Source: Synchiropus splendidus (Eukaryota; Chordata; Actinopteri; Syngnathiformes; Callionymidae). From it: a stretch of DNA of 64,000 bases. The notes under the pieces are model-generated. The model was given only the letters and a program-made list of their open reading frames with translations. It was not told where the DNA came from and did not search any database. How positions within the stretch are numbered: the stretch's first letter is position 1; every line of letters starts with the position of its first letter. Below, piece by piece: positions 48,841 through 62,414 of the stretch. Location: the NCBI RefSeq assembly GCF_027744825.2, contig NC_071336.1, forward strand, positions 22,466,501 through 22,530,500, given 5' to 3'. The translations under genes were made by a program, and so were the position numbers.

Positions 48841-51020
48841 TGACATGAACACTTTCCATGATTGAGTTACACCCAGCAGGTGGGGCTAATTTTACTGACT
48901 GGCATCTTGAAAATACCACCACAAGAGGGCTGTTAAAAATGTAAACAGTACTCGAGTACATTTTCACCTATAGCATGGGCATGTTTGTGAGAGGACTTCC
49001 CACTAAACGCAGAGCAGGTGACAAATCAACAAATAAGCCGAGGGTGTTTAAACCAAGCTATGAATCAGACATGTCAACAAAGGCACACGGATGTTTCAGT
49101 CTTTATGTGAGTTTGGTGAAGGAGGACAAGTCAGTCATGCTAGCAGTAGCCTCTAAGAATTATAAGACTGACAGCTATTAGACTCCAATTAAAGGAGTGC
49201 CAGAAAGAAAGAGAAACATGGATTTTATTCTGCTCGCGACTCAGAATGTGTTCAAGATTTTGGTCTGGTCGGGTGATTCAATTTGACAGCCCCGCACACG
49301 AGCAATGAGTTTTAAAATTCAACAGAACACAGGACTTGGGATACCTGGAAGGCTCAAAGAAATACATTTAAATGAACCCTCTAGCATTTTCTGATATTTT
49401 CACATATAATATTTCAAGTCAGTTTTGATCTGAAGATCATTTTTCAGCACTAAAATAATGAATCCATTGCTTTTGCATTCTACCGAACAGCTGCAGGGAT
49501 ATTGCTCAGCAAAGGTAGATCAGTGTCAATGTATGTGTTTAAGATGGAAGGACAAGTGATGTGAGCTTGATGAAAAATTGAGAAAATGACCCGAAAAAAA
49601 CATTTGTATATTTTCTGTGCATGTGTGTGTGAGCATCTCCTGCTTCCCTAAGTTATGGTCTCCGCTCGGCGAACAGATTCACGCCTGCCAAGCTGATTGC
49701 TTTTCACACGCGTCATTAGATGCTGCATATTAACAAGAAGTGTTTCATATATAGCGTCATGTGAGAGTCGGGAGGGGGTCTTCGGTCGGCCGGTGCACAT
49801 ATGGACACACATACCCTCACGGCCAGCGGACTCAAACGGTTGTCATCTGTGCCAAGCTGTGGTGATATAAATCCCCAAATGAGATGCAACAATTAAAGAG
49901 AGCATAAGCGAGATAAAACATTCACACGAGGTCATTTGCAAGCGAAACGCACACTGGAGGGATGTTCGACTGTGGGCGAAATAAGATTTTCCACGCTTGA
50001 CATCTCCATGGATTTCATATTTGGAGTTAAATCACCAGCAGCAAGGGTCACTGAACATATTTTTTAAGGTCTGTTAATCACATGACCTTCAATAGCCTCT
50101 TACCTACACAAGCCCAGATGCCTACTGCCAATAAGACTAGTGAATTTACTTCACTAGAAAATAAAAGAAAAGAAATAAATCCACTAAAAGAGCGGCTCTT
50201 TGCAGCCCAAGAGCCAATAGGGTTTAACTTTTATGTTGCTTTTGTCTCCATGAGTATTCATTGGCTGCACACCCCCCTCACCTCCACACACGCAAACACA
50301 CTGTCAGTGTGATGAATGACGCTCACGCTGCTCAAATTAATAGCCAGACAAAGTTCTTGGTATGTTGGAAACACATAAAAAAGCTCTTGAATCAAAGCGA
50401 TTATGCAAATGAGTTTCAGCAGTGGGTGAGGAGAGCACAGCGCTGATTCAATTTTGACAAAAACCACCATTTGGATTTAATTACACGCCCAGTGTATTTC
50501 TGACAGGATGTCACTCACATTCGATCGGTCCACAAATGAAGTGAAATCAACGCCTGACTTGCTTCCATCGATGCAAACAGGCTTTTCATCTGCGCAAAAG
50601 AGACTCCTCTCATCCACCCGGAGACACACATTTCCCTGTTCTGCTGTCAAAAAGTTATCAGTAAAAATGTTTCATATTCCTTGTGAATCCACTGAAAATG
50701 ACCCAAGACAAAGCAGTACATATGCCAGGCCTGTAGTGGGCGCTGTGATGCTCTAACAACAAAGCTTGTGTTTTAAGGCATTTTTAGGAGATTGTCGTTA
50801 CATGCTCCAAAGACACCACCAGGGGAGTATTGTGTACGGAACTGAACTAAATTTCAGTTATTGTTTGACTCAAAGTTTGAGAAAGTCTGCTTGAGAAATT
50901 GAATTTATGTTTGTGGCTGGTTTCTTTGTAGCATATCTGTGTTCACGAAGATCATTGGTTGCTTATTAATATGAAAGAGCAGTCCTTGTTGTGGAGTGAC
51001 GACTTTCTTTTTTCAACTGG

Positions 51021-51275
51021 GGTGCCACTAGTGTGCCATGAGATAGTGTCAGGTGTGCCATGGGAAAATGATCCAATTTCAACTTATTTGTCACACAGAG
51101 CGATGGAGGGAGCGATCCTTGTCGGACCCGTGACGCCAAAGACAGAGCTAACAGAGCTAATGGCTAATGTGACGTTTCAGTTCCAAACTTTATTGATACT
51201 CATGGAGTGTCAAAGTTTGCTTTGTGGTTTAAAACTTGGTGAAAAGCTGAATGCACAACAAAATAAATGTGCTCC
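51021..51275 (+). mobile_element. Decayed DNA element with GTGTGCCATG motifs
   Basis: GGTGCCACTAGTGTGCCATG, then AGGTGTGCCATGGGAAAATG, and at the other end AAACTTGGTGAAAAGCTGAA with AATAAATGTG, resemble a widespread vertebrate hAT-type non-autonomous repeat. Borders and family are approximate and recalled, not computed. Confidence 0.4.
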
Positions 51276-51559
51276 AAAATGTAAAGTGAGAAACAAATTT
51301 TCTGCAGTTTGTTTCTGCAAATAGCCTGGCAAAATAACAACCGTGTTTCAATAGTTGCAGTCACACATTCAGTATTTTCAGATGTATCCACTTTGGTACC
51401 TGGTTACAAAAAGCATTGGATATGGTGACAGAAAACACTCAATGCATGTTCATGTATGGTGCATAGTACATAGAATTTGTGTGGAGATGTGGTCTTTGTG
51501 AGGACAGGACGTTAATACCATGGTTCCCATGAAGAGTATGTCTGGGTCATGTTGCTAAG

Positions 51560-51900
51560 TGAGGGCACTGCATCTGTCCGTGGTGAGGATGGAACTGAGT
51601 CAAAAGAGAAAGCTCTTGATGTATCTGTCGACCTGCAAAGGAACAATATTGTTGGTCAAACTCTGGCAGAATTTCCACCAGAGTTTGGCTCCTCTAGAAA
51701 TAGGGTGAAGAGAATTGTCATTTACAGTAGGAAAGTATGACTTGCACCCAGGGATTCGTCCCTGGTGAGATGTTCCAGACAGAACCAAACAATTCTGTAG
51801 AGACATCTCAACATCTCAAGTCTGCCCCCAGAAAAAGGGAGGTCTGGGCCTCTGTGCTGAGGTTGCTGCCCAGGCTACCTAGCCCTGTACAGTATGAGTA
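51560..51900 (+). mobile_element. LINE reverse-transcriptase 3' end (L2/Rex1-like), decayed
   Basis: Three separate stretches match the C-terminal coding end of a common teleost LINE. The first is the region about 51575-51635 (GTGGTGAGGATGGAACTGAG and on to GAAAGCTCTTGATG). The second is GFVPGEMFQ near 51750-51780, against the family's GRLPGEVFR. The third is REVWASVLRLLP near 51840-51880, against REVWASLLRLLP. The frame is broken between the stretches and internal sequence is missing, so it is a truncated dead copy in sense with the plus strand, antisense to MYRIP. Confidence 0.7.
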
Positions 51901-54618
51901 TGAGAAAAAAAAGGAAAATTTGAGAGCGACACATTTTCATTATAGAAAGTGAGCTTGTTCAAGACGTGTCTGAAATATAACTGTTTCTCCAATAAAGCTA
52001 GGATGAAGCGAGGAAACGACACATGAGAGAATCTGATCGACGCTTTGATCTGACTGCGGCAGAGGAAACACACCAGCAGCATCTTCTGATGAAACCGGTT
52101 CACTGCCAAGTCTCTCTCTCTCCAGGCAGTTAGAACGTATACCTAACTGAAGGTGTTCGCCTGCACATCCATTTATCTGTGGATTGAGCACAAGGATGTG
52201 CTTATTGATCTTTTCCTGCTGCTGCTAAATGCATTTACTAATTGTGGATTGATTATGGACTTTATAAAAGCTGAAGGGTCTTTTAATTGGATGTGGGCAG
52301 TTTCAAGTGCGAAGACTTTGCTGTATCGACCTCAAAAGCCCCAATGATACAAGCATCTGCCGTGTATTGTGCTACTTCCACTCCTGCCAGGTCTCACCAG
52401 AGCTAACGCAGCTGAATTGTTCTGCACATGAATGAACTAGAGTGGAAACATTAGTCAGAAGATCGAATCCACTATTATTCTAAAATGACCTTTATGAGTG
52501 AATTCAGCAGTGGACAGTGGTCAGCAATGGGAACAATGACTGGTCTGCAAAAGAACAAAACAATCCCCCAAAAACAGAGCAATTGACAGCCCTCTGGATG
52601 TAATGTTTTTCAACTAACTACAGTATGTTAAAGGAAATAAAAGCTTCAGCTGTTGAAGTAGGAATGGTTTCATCTAGTGACTATTAATACTCATGTGGTG
52701 CCAGATATAATAATATATTGGACCTCACAGCATTCACTCAAAAATGACCACCCACACACAAGTGCTGCAGTTACAAAAGAAAGAAAACACACAGTGGAAA
52801 ACAGGTGTCGATGATGTTTGGTCGTGAGACTACATGCTAATTCTCAGTCCCCAGTGACCAAAAAACAAGACGCATGTCATTTAGTTGCCCTGATGTGAAA
52901 AAGAACAGGGAGAACATTGTGAATCAATGCAAATGCAAGCACAGTTGGGAGACGTGGCGTCGTGAATTGCAAAGTTCTGAACTCCACTGCAATGCAGAGG
53001 CAGATTTACACATGGGTCATACATTTTAAGGAGCTGGGCTTCTCTGACTTGATTGTGAGTGTGGAGCAGGTGTTGAGAAGAAATAATCAAAAATAATGTT
53101 CAGGTGACTGGTGAGGAGCAATAAAAGCTCAGTATCATGTGTCATCCAAGTGACTGCTCAATCAGCTCCTCAAAAAAGGTCGGATGATGTAGGCTGAACT
53201 TGAAGTGCCTTGTCAGTCTCGCGCTTGATTCTCCAACTCCATTCAGCAGCACCAACTTAAAGGTCTCACCTGAGTACTTCATAGTATTATGAGTGTAGCA
53301 GGTGTTTTTTCATCATTTGCTCACCAACACGTTTCTGATTTTGTAAGTTGTTTTCACTAAAATTTTAAAGTGACCCAGCAGAGAGGAAAGAGACACGATG
53401 AAGGTCAGGAGAGGAGAGACTTCAGAAAGAGTGAGTTGCTCTGCCTGCACAGTTCTAAGCTGCAAAGTGGAATAGAGGATTATGAAAACCACTGTCTGTC
53501 TCAACTCAGTCATTGATCTGAACCTTATCCAAATCCCCTGCTGTGGACCGAGCACGCTGGACAGAAGAGTCCAGGTCTCGGTGCAAGTTGGAATGGCTGA
53601 GGGGTGGAATAGAGAAAAGTCAGGTTGGTTACGATGACATAACTCTCAGTGGAGTTAAAAAAGTTGGAACCAAGAAGTCCGATCTTTGCGCTCAAAAAGC
53701 TGAGAGAGTGAGCTGTGTCAGACTTCCTTACCTTCCTTACAAGCCTGATAGAAAAAGTAGAAAGGTTTAAATCTCAGCACTGTTCAGAAAATCTGGGGAA
53801 AGACTGACTGAAGCAATACAATATTAAAGATAAAGATATAAATAATTGCTGCCATGACATTTTAAATATGCATTGCCTCGTCCAGAGCGATCCAGGAAAC
53901 AGCGAATATTTGCAGTGAGATACAGAAGTTATTCATCTGCCGGATTGGATGATAAATTCCAAACAAAGAGCTGCAGACTCTCCATCTTTGAGAAGAAGTG
54001 TGGCAAATTCATACAGCATACATTATTAATATTGTTCGTTTTACTGTGTCGGCCTTGGTGCAGTGTTCTGAGGAGCACCCGCAGCAAATTAAGAGAAAGT
54101 TGCTGGACTTTCTAACTTCTGTCGGAATAACAAGAGAGCCGCTTTCCCTTGGCTGACATCGTACTCTCTCTACTCAAGTGCAAGTGAATTCATGCGTGAG
54201 AGTGAATCAGGACGGTATTTAGAAAACCACTTACTGTCTAGTAAAAAATACAATGCAAAATGGTGAGTGTCAGTGTTTCTTAGTGCTTATTCTCTCTTAA
54301 AGGCTGCAAGTATTTATGTTCTCCAGTCCAGCAACTCAGACTGGGTTTGAAATATTGGTCTTTATGTGAATAAGTTTGACATCCCTGTTTTATGTGACAC
54401 TCAAGGATGGGAAGGTTATGGGAACACTGAGAACTTTCCAACCAGACCGAAGTCTTCTGATAAACAACGTTGTTATCGAAGTGGACAATTGGTCCCAGTG
54501 GGACCAAAGCAGGTTATTTAGCACTCAGTGTATGTTTCTATGCTCATCTAGAATGACTCTTAGAACTGCAATGTAGATACAGTCAAAACTGTTGCCTCAA
54601 CATAGTGTCTGGACTCCT

Positions 54619-54758
54619 GAAAGGATGAACAGTTTGGCCTTCAAGGAGAGGCTCAGCATAGAACTACAAGTCCTTAATATACTGACATGCCAATTGCAAA
54701 AGCTCGGTTGACTTGCCTTCCATGTGGAGTCCTCCCTGGTGAGGTGATCGACGGCCAC
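54619..54758 (+). mobile_element. Second LINE 3' end remnant, same family
   Basis: The order GATGAACAGTTTGGCC, GGAGAGGCTCAGCATAGAAC, a GGCTCGG-like degenerate stretch and CCTCCCTGGTGAGGTG follows the LINE segment that encodes the run before GRLPGEVFR. It overlaps the family region represented at 51750-51780 and extends it 5'. Too decayed to be coding. Confidence 0.6.
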
Positions 54759-57700
54759 AGCGCTAGATAAGGAACAAGACCAGCTCTCTCATTATAGAGA
54801 GAACAACCCTCTTAACTCAATTTACCTCAGTTTATTACTCCAGGTTTGTGTTCATTGTGAAGACAGAAAGGAGAATTACTTATTTGCAAATCACTGAAGT
54901 GATCAGCTTCTTCGTGTGTCAAAGTGACATGGAAGCAATAAAGAGGTGATGTGAAGCAGCAGTATTTAAGCATGCACTTGAAACAAATTGGCCATTTATT
55001 GACCTGTAATTCTTTGTGTGGACTGTAATATGACCACACGTCTGCGTGATTGAAGAATACAGAACTATTTCTTCCTCCAACACCCCCCGCCCACCCAGTC
55101 AACAGACTCCTTTCCCTGCAGGAATTCATTCCTGAAGCATCAATAGAAAAACTAGCAAGCATAAATATCTGCACATCATTTCAAGCACACACAGATCACA
55201 TCCCCCTAGGGGCCACTGAGACTGACAACAGCCTGATGATACTAAACAACACATATGTGCACATTTGTGCATCAGTGACTACACACATTTAGAGGCGCCG
55301 CCATTAAAAAGACAGAGAGCGGCATTTCGTGTGTGGCACTGCTGCACAGAGGCAACAATAAATCCCACTTAAATACCAGGAAGTCAAAGCTGGGGGTCAC
55401 AAACTGGAGAGCGGTGATGCGTTTCAGGGAACTTCTCAAGACTGACATTTATTAAGTCATTAGACTGTAATACTAATCATTTACATGACAAGAGTATTCC
55501 TACAGCTGCGGTGTAATTAACACTTCAGAAGTGACACTTATTCATAGTTAAATTATTTCCACACACATCCGGAAACATTAGCAGTTGGCAGCTGTCGAGA
55601 GAGAATATTTCATTTTGTGTACAGTCCAGGCATCAAAGGTATTCAAATAAAAAAAAAGAAGTTGCTTGATAAACAAGCCCAAAGGCTCCTCGTTCATATC
55701 ACAACATTAACAGCTTGAGATTCAGTAAAATACTGTAGATTCTAAATAAAAATGAGATTGCGAGAAGAGTTTTCTTTTTCTTTTACTGCTGAGAAAAGTA
55801 CGACGAAGAATTAGTGATGCAAACATCGATATTATCTTTCAGATTTATGTTTGCATCTGTCCATGTTAATGCTTTTTCTAACCTTAGAACAGTGAGAATA
55901 ATAAACCTCTGCAGAGTCGTCAAACTGATGCAGCCTCTGAGAACACATGCAAATGAGTAAGTACGCATTTGATTTGTGATTGTCCACTGCAAATATTGCT
56001 TCTCCCGAATATTTCGAGGTTATTTACTCAGATGTTTGGGATTTTTGTTCCTTCTGTATCAGTTATTGACTCATTGTAGAGTGAAGCGATACCACTTCTA
56101 TCACTGCGTGGTATTCTGCAGCAACCGGAACAGACTGCTGTGAATTATCTGGCCTGCAGAGAGGTGAATGTCAGCCCTCGGTCATCCGCCCATGAAATAT
56201 TCAAGAGGAGAACGGATTGCAGCTAGGGCAAGAAAAGTTTTTCCCCTGGCACTTTTTCATTCTAAAAATCAGGTCGCATATTTGGACTTTTAAAATTTTT
56301 ATTATTTTTTTAAACCCAGAGTGGCACTATGGGTTAACACTAGGTTTTCCATAGTGTTTTTTAATAGGCTAGGTGTGAAAGAGATTGATTTTTTAAATCT
56401 ATTTTCTTTTACTATATTCTTAGAAACTGCAATGAAGACACAGTTGCTCGAATTATAGTATTGTGTAAGTCACATTTGTGCTCACAAGTAGCAGACGGTG
56501 TCATCCACAAACACAGAGTATGCTGTGGGAGAAGAAGAATTTGAGGAACAATGGGATCACGCAGTAGAGAACGCGGCCGTTGCTCACCAGGATGACAATT
56601 TTCATAAACCTCCTTTTTACAGAAACTTCCTTCTCAAACTTTTTTTTGTGCCGTCTTTGAAACTCTGTGTTAACTTCAAAAGTCTGTGGGACGGGGAGCC
56701 TGGGCTCAGAACAAACTTTATAAAGAAACCATTATCCAACAGGCCCATAATGAGCCCCAGCTTTGGGAAACAATCCAACTCAAATGTGTGCTTTGCAGAT
56801 AACGTTCCCAATAACGCAGTCGGCCTGCACAGTCGCTGTGTAAGGAAACGAGGCGAGATAGGAGGTTTGAATTATGCTCAGATTCTCACAAACACAGCCA
56901 GGTGCAAAGCAGAATTCTGTTCGACATTTCCACCGAGGTATGTTTGATAAAGCTTTCATGCATGAGGAAAGGATTGCCAGAACACTGCGAATCAAACCAT
57001 CATAGACTGAGAAGGATTTGCTTTTGTCGGAATAAGCTTATGAACATAGTGTAAAATCAAACCAATAAAAGAAGTTCACGGAGTTAAGAATTATGTTGGG
57101 TCCGAGCAAGGATTCAAAGTGACCGGAAATCTCAAAGTCCAGGGTTTCCCAATGCCCTATATCATGAATGAGCCATGACTAAAGCAGCACTCCACATTGA
57201 GTATATTTTCCAACCGACATGAAGCTACAGCACAACATCTTGGAGCATGCAGGAGCACTGTCTTTCTCCCACACACGCAACAGTCTGTGACAACAAGGAT
57301 GTTCATGTCACAAGCAAATACAACCACATCAGTGGTTGTAAGTTTTATGGTGTTTCGCTGATTCTGAATGGAGCTGGTTCAACATCAAATCCACTTGATG
57401 GACAGTAGTCAGAGTGATATTGGCAAGTGTGAAATAATGATTTAACACCAGGAAGGTCCTGTCATCAGCCCGAACGCACAGTTACGGATGCATTGCATCA
57501 AACATTAGTGACATCATCAGCCTCCGCTGTACAGACACGCATGAATTAGGTGGCCATTGTCAGTGACAATCCACAGACTAGGGATGTGTTTTGGTGCAAT
57601 CGTACACACTGAGCACAAATAACATAAATAAATAGATGAAGTATGTGCATGCTATTACATCAGCTATTGCATGCAACACTAGCAGTTGAATCCAGCATCA

Positions 57701-58439
57701 GTGGCATCATCCAAGGCTCTGCTACAATTAACATTTTCATGCTTTCTATATATAGCATAGCTACACTGAGACTTTTTTGTTTCCCAAAATACGTTTGTAA
57801 TTATTGCCCTTCTTTACCGCCTCATTAAAACTAATTCAACAGCTACAGAGCAGAGACAGTGTTTTCGTCATCGCTCACCAGTGTGAAGGAAGCAGTTATA
57901 CAGGATGCCAGAGGATGACGCGGGTGTATATATGGAGCTGCGGTCTGGGCGAGTCGGCTGGGAACAAGTGGCTATTTCTGTGCTTTCAAAGACACCGTGC
58001 TACAGAAATGCATTGTTCACTGAATTCCCATGCGATGATGGGAGCACTGCATGCGGGTGGGGGGGAAGTAAAGAGGAGCTTGCTCAGAAAAGGCAGGCTG
58101 GGAGGAATAATTTAGGCCTGAAGATGGAGTTGTTCTGCTGAACTCCATTATCAGGAAGAGTGTTTTGCTGTGGACCAGCCATAATGAGCTCATGAACTGA
58201 CCAGGTCCCTATTAGTCCCAGGTGGAGTCGCCTCCGTCTCAGCTGTGTGGGTCAGCCATGACATGTGTCACACTACACCATATACACACAAGTCAAATCA
58301 ATTTGAGAACCTTGCTGCGAGTGGAATGTCTGCAGTGACTGTCAACCATCTGCTGCGAGACACCCACTCTCTGGTGAGAGGTGATCTGAGGACAATGGCA
58401 GCACAATTGAAAGTGGAAGAAACTATCGATTTCAGCTGG

Positions 58440-58520
58440 GGTGTCAAAGATCTGTGAAACTGCAGCTTGGATTTTGGCCCAGGAGTCGTTGTGAATGACA
58501 GAAGCTGCTAGTTTGACACC
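58440..58520. repeat. 81 bp segment with inverted GGTGTCAAA ends
   Basis: GGTGTCAAA at 58440-58448 and its reverse complement at 58512-58520 frame the segment. The ends resemble hAT-type GGGGTGTCAAA termini. It could be a minimal internal-deletion derivative or chance. Confidence 0.4.
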
Positions 58521-59669
58521 TGATCAATACTGAGAGGACGTGCGTGACAGGAGAATAAATAAAAGGCTAAGGGGTGTAATCGATAGCGTGGAATTAGCTT
58601 GGTCATTGGAAAGAGTTATGAAGGAGGCGGAGACTTCAGAGGAAGAGGAGCTGGTCGTCTTCACGCGTGTTTGCTGGAGGATCTGTGAAAGTGAGTAGAT
58701 CGAATCAACTGGCAGACGTGTATATTGGCTTCATGATCACACAGTGCAGGTGGCAAATCAATAAAAACAAACACAACAGACGCCTCACACAGCACGTTAG
58801 TGCACATCAATTCACTTACTGGGAGAGGCACAGCATGAAACACTTCTCACTTTTAAGATAATTGAAGCTCCTTTTTACACAAGGTCATTGACCTGCCCTT
58901 GAGCACAGGTGGATTCATCAAAGGTAATGAGTGGCTGCAAACGTGTTTGTTGGAGTCGACCATTCATTGTCTATGCTAGTAGGGACCTGTGAAAATCGCA
59001 GCTGTTGGAAGCAACACAGTGGCGTTTGTTCCTACACTGCAGAAGATTTGTGCTGTTTACATTGTTGATCATTCAGGAATTAGACAAAAGTCACCATAAA
59101 ACTGTCTGTACAAACCAGAGGTGATGATTCCAGCCAGAAATCTGGGCCAAGGTCGGAATCAAGGTCAACCATTGAGCCTTTCCTTAAGCCGAGAATGTGC
59201 TTTTAAGTACGTTGTACTCCTGACAACAGGTCACAAAAACAACTGATTGAGGCAAAAAGGTTGGGAATGATGAGGAGTTTCAGTTTTCAGTTCCAGATTT
59301 TATGAACATGCATTAGTTCAGACTGGAGCTCTGCTCAAGGAGTTTAGTCAGTCTCTCTCCAGCTGTCGAAATGGAAAATAGAAGGAAAATATAAGTAACA
59401 ATAAATAATGTGCAACTGCTGAATATAGTCGTACTTCATGAGTCATATCGTTTTTCTTGAAAATATTACACATTAAGAGTATCTATATGGCTTCTTATCT
59501 CTGCCTCTCACACACCCTGCTTCGTTCAGAACTAAATGGAAAACATGACTCCATTAAGCACAGTATTAGGAGTGAACAATTTTATGGAAAAAAAATCCAC
59601 CGTAATTTCCAAAATGTTGAGCGCATCTGATTATAAACTGCAGGCTCCCTGCTAAATTTAAGGAGAAAA

Positions 59670-59730
59670 TAGATTTTGCACGTACATGAATCGCTCCGGT
59701 CTGTAGCGACTCATGTACGTGCAAAATCTA
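59670..59730. repeat. Near-perfect hairpin, 26 bp arms and 9 nt loop
   Basis: Arms 59670-59695 and 59705-59730 are complementary at 25 of 26 positions. The one mismatch is 59690 (A) against 59710 (C). The core is GATTTTGCACGTACATGA, and the loop is CCGGTCTGT. The size and pairing would suit a microRNA-like fold, but a small inverted duplication or MITE core is equally possible. It does not match a microRNA that I can name. Confidence 0.9.
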
Positions 59731-60093
59731 GTCTACACCGTAGAGACTCAAGTCACTCACGTCTCATTCCCATTTAACCCATCTCAGAAGCAAGACAGGC
59801 TGCTTCACACGCATATTAACAATGTCCACCTCAGTGGAACGTGCAGCAAAGTAGTGGCAAAGCGAACAACAGGAACTGGCTCAAGTTCAAGAGACAGTTT
59901 CTTTCTTATTCCGCTCTTCCTCTCCTTTTTTTTACTGTTAAGACCATGTGTGATCGGTCAAAATGCGCGTCGACACTAGGGTTGCAAAATTTCACTTTAA
60001 CTTTAAAGGGAATATATCGGAAGAAACATGAATAAACAGTGGATTTTCAAAGTTGAAGGTTGCTGCTACGTACGGAACTACAATATAGTTGTA

Positions 60094-60205
60094 GCGTTGT
60101 AGTCAAGACCACACCAAATGAGACCAAGACATTGCTGAGACTGGAGAGTATAGAGACTGACACAAGACCATGACGTTTGGAGGCAGAGACAAGACCAAGT
60201 CAGTA
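60094..60205 (+). repeat. CAAGACCA-rich dispersed repeat, copy B
   Basis: GCGTTGTAGTCAAGACCAC with following GAGACCAAGAC and AGACAAGACCAAG units parallels 19820-19944. More GAGACC-type units follow at about 60450-60530. Confidence 0.6.
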
Positions 60206-60609
60206 TATATATATAAGGAGTCTCACACTGATCCACAAATGAGCCGCAGTAAGTGCGTTGAGTGGTTTTTGTTCCAATGAACACATTGGTTAACACACTG
60301 GTTAACCAATCACGTGTCAGCTGAAACAAGCAGCACCAGTCTGACATTTAATAGTCTTCAGACACCTTATTGGTGTCTGAGTATCTTCCTGATGAGTTGC
60401 AACAAAAACCAGGACCCACTGTGGCCCTTTTATGGCTCAGTTTGAGACCCCCCGATTACGCATTTGAGACCGATATGAGACAGAGATCCAGTATACTGCT
60501 TACTAAATTGCCATTGAGACCACAACCTAGTGCCGCTACTGGCACTGTGCGTGCCTGCATCACCACAGAAGACTGAACCCAACATTCCTGTTTTTGTTCA
60601 GCCATCAAA

Positions 60610-60922
60610 CAAGTAATTAAAGCATGGAGGAAACCGGGATCGGTTCTGATTAACTGGTCGTAAGTCAGATTGGACGTAAGTGAAATGTCATTCCAAATAG
60701 CCGACACGGGGTTATAGGTGCTACTGTAGTGGTAGATGGCTGTGTGAGAGTGAGATGCTGGGAGACTGTGCTGCCTTAACTGTTGTACGTGTTGCCGGGC
60801 TGCTACGTGCTGCAGTGCCGGACATTGAATAAAAAAAATAAGAAAGAAAAAGCATGCTGCTGGCCGTGGTCGTAAGTACAAGTAGACGTAAGTCGAGCAG
60901 TTCGTAAGTTGGATGTTACTTG
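60610..60922 (+). mobile_element. Dispersed TA-flanked DNA element, copy 2
   Basis: Begins CAAGTAATT, carries ACCGGGATC, GTAAGTCAGATTGGACGTAAG, AATAGCCGACAC and GTGAGAGTGAGATGCTGGGA in the same order as 32784-33030. It then continues to a right end, GTAAGTTGGATGTTACTTG, followed by TA. That right end is the reverse complement of the left end of copy 1. A minus-strand frame of 141 codons (60456-60881) runs through it and is not regarded as a gene. Confidence 0.7.
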
Positions 60923-61608
60923 TATATATTCCCAGCTAGATCCCCTAAATTCCCATTAATTCCCACAATGACCACTATTCTCATTATTCTCTTGGGAAGT
61001 TTCTTTGATATCCAGCGCCTGGAAATGTCAGTGATTTCTGTGTTCCAGTTTAAAAATGATCCGCCGACGCAACATTGGACACATGGGTGCACATTCAGGC
61101 TGGGGGTTCATGTGGTCACAGGGTAAATCAATTGCCCACCCATGCTAACAGTCCATGCAGAATAAGCTTTTTACAGAACCTCTCCACCAGCGTAGCCTCA
61201 GTGAGACCTCAGATAACCCTGACAGAAAGCCATCGCACAGGCAGAGGCATTACTGCATTTTGTCCGTGTGAAAAAATCCTTTTATTTTCGGCTCAGTCAT
61301 TATTTCCTCCAAGCGCTATCTATGATAAATAGCTTTCCTCCTGGAGATTTCCAGACAGAAGCAAACACTGGATCATAAAAGCACATGTACAAAGTGTCTG
61401 TCGAAGCAAAACATACACAAAATACCCAAGATAACTGGCTTCTAAATTCAGGCTCCGGGGATTTTGGAGGGAGAAATGCACGAAGAAGCTCTCTCAATGG
61501 TCACCTTTGCTTCTCAGTAGATGAGCGTGCAGGAAGAAGAAGGAGAGGAAGGTTTATCACAGCTGGAGAGGGGTTGAGGTGGCTGAGGATGATTGCCGCA
61601 ACAGATTT

Positions 61609-61612
<4 letters not shown>

Positions 61613-61657
<45 letters not shown>
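61613..61657. repeat. (TG)n microsatellite, about 22 units
   Basis: Uninterrupted TG run of 45 bases, the longest simple repeat in the window, followed by a T run. Confidence 0.97.
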
Positions 61658-61660
<3 letters not shown>

Positions 61661-62391
61661 TTTTTTTTCAGTCAATCCAAATTACATTGAAGGGAACAAA
61701 GAGATTTTAGAGATAACAACAATCCTGCGGTAGAATAGTAGTTTGCTGAATAAATCTTTCTAAATGTATCTTCCATTGTAAAAACATGATAGTTGTCATT
61801 CATTCGCATATCATCTGCTTATTATCCTGAGCACCAGAATGTGAGTTCTACGATGAAAACATATCATGGGATGTCGTCAAACTGTAGTGACTGAAACAAG
61901 CTTCAAGCATCACAATGTGATGAGCTGCCATCAGGACAGATGCTCGGTCAAGTCATGGAGAATTCCATGCTTCAAGAACAAGACTGCACATTCGTGAGAT
62001 TCCTTGTTCAGTCTCACGATACAGAACCACTTGGCTTCCTTGCCTTCCACCGGTGTGTATCGACTGTTTTAATCCACATAGCACACCATCTAGGTGACGA
62101 CTTGCTGGCCCCGAAATATAAGGCGCCCTGATCCCTAAGGTTGAAGTTAAAGGTGGAGTAGATTATCCAGAAAACAGTTTGAAACACTGCTTTCAGGAGA
62201 GTTGGGGGAGGGACTAGGTATATTTTTGTGTTAGCATGGGTATCTTAAGGAATAAAAAAAAGAAATCTCCAATCCCACCTTTAATAAAGAAGCAGTGTGG
62301 ATGTTAAACAATAAGAGCAAACACATAGTTGAAGAGACAGAAAGGAAGATGAGGTTTGTTACAATGCTCCTGGGTTATTGGCATTTGAATT

Positions 62392-62414
62392 TATATATAT
62401 ATATATATATATAT
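62392..62414. repeat. (AT)n microsatellite
   Basis: Uninterrupted AT alternation of about 23 bases. Confidence 0.93.

Noticed and set aside
50870..50892. Right terminus of a 2.1 kb hAT element starting at 48779
   Set aside because: CAAAGTTTGAGAAAGTCTGC only partly matches the expected complement of the left end, and no 8 bp target duplication was seen.
60456..60881. 141-codon minus-strand ORF
   Set aside because: It runs mostly through a copy of the dispersed DNA element also present at 32784-33030, where the frame is not kept. Not a gene.
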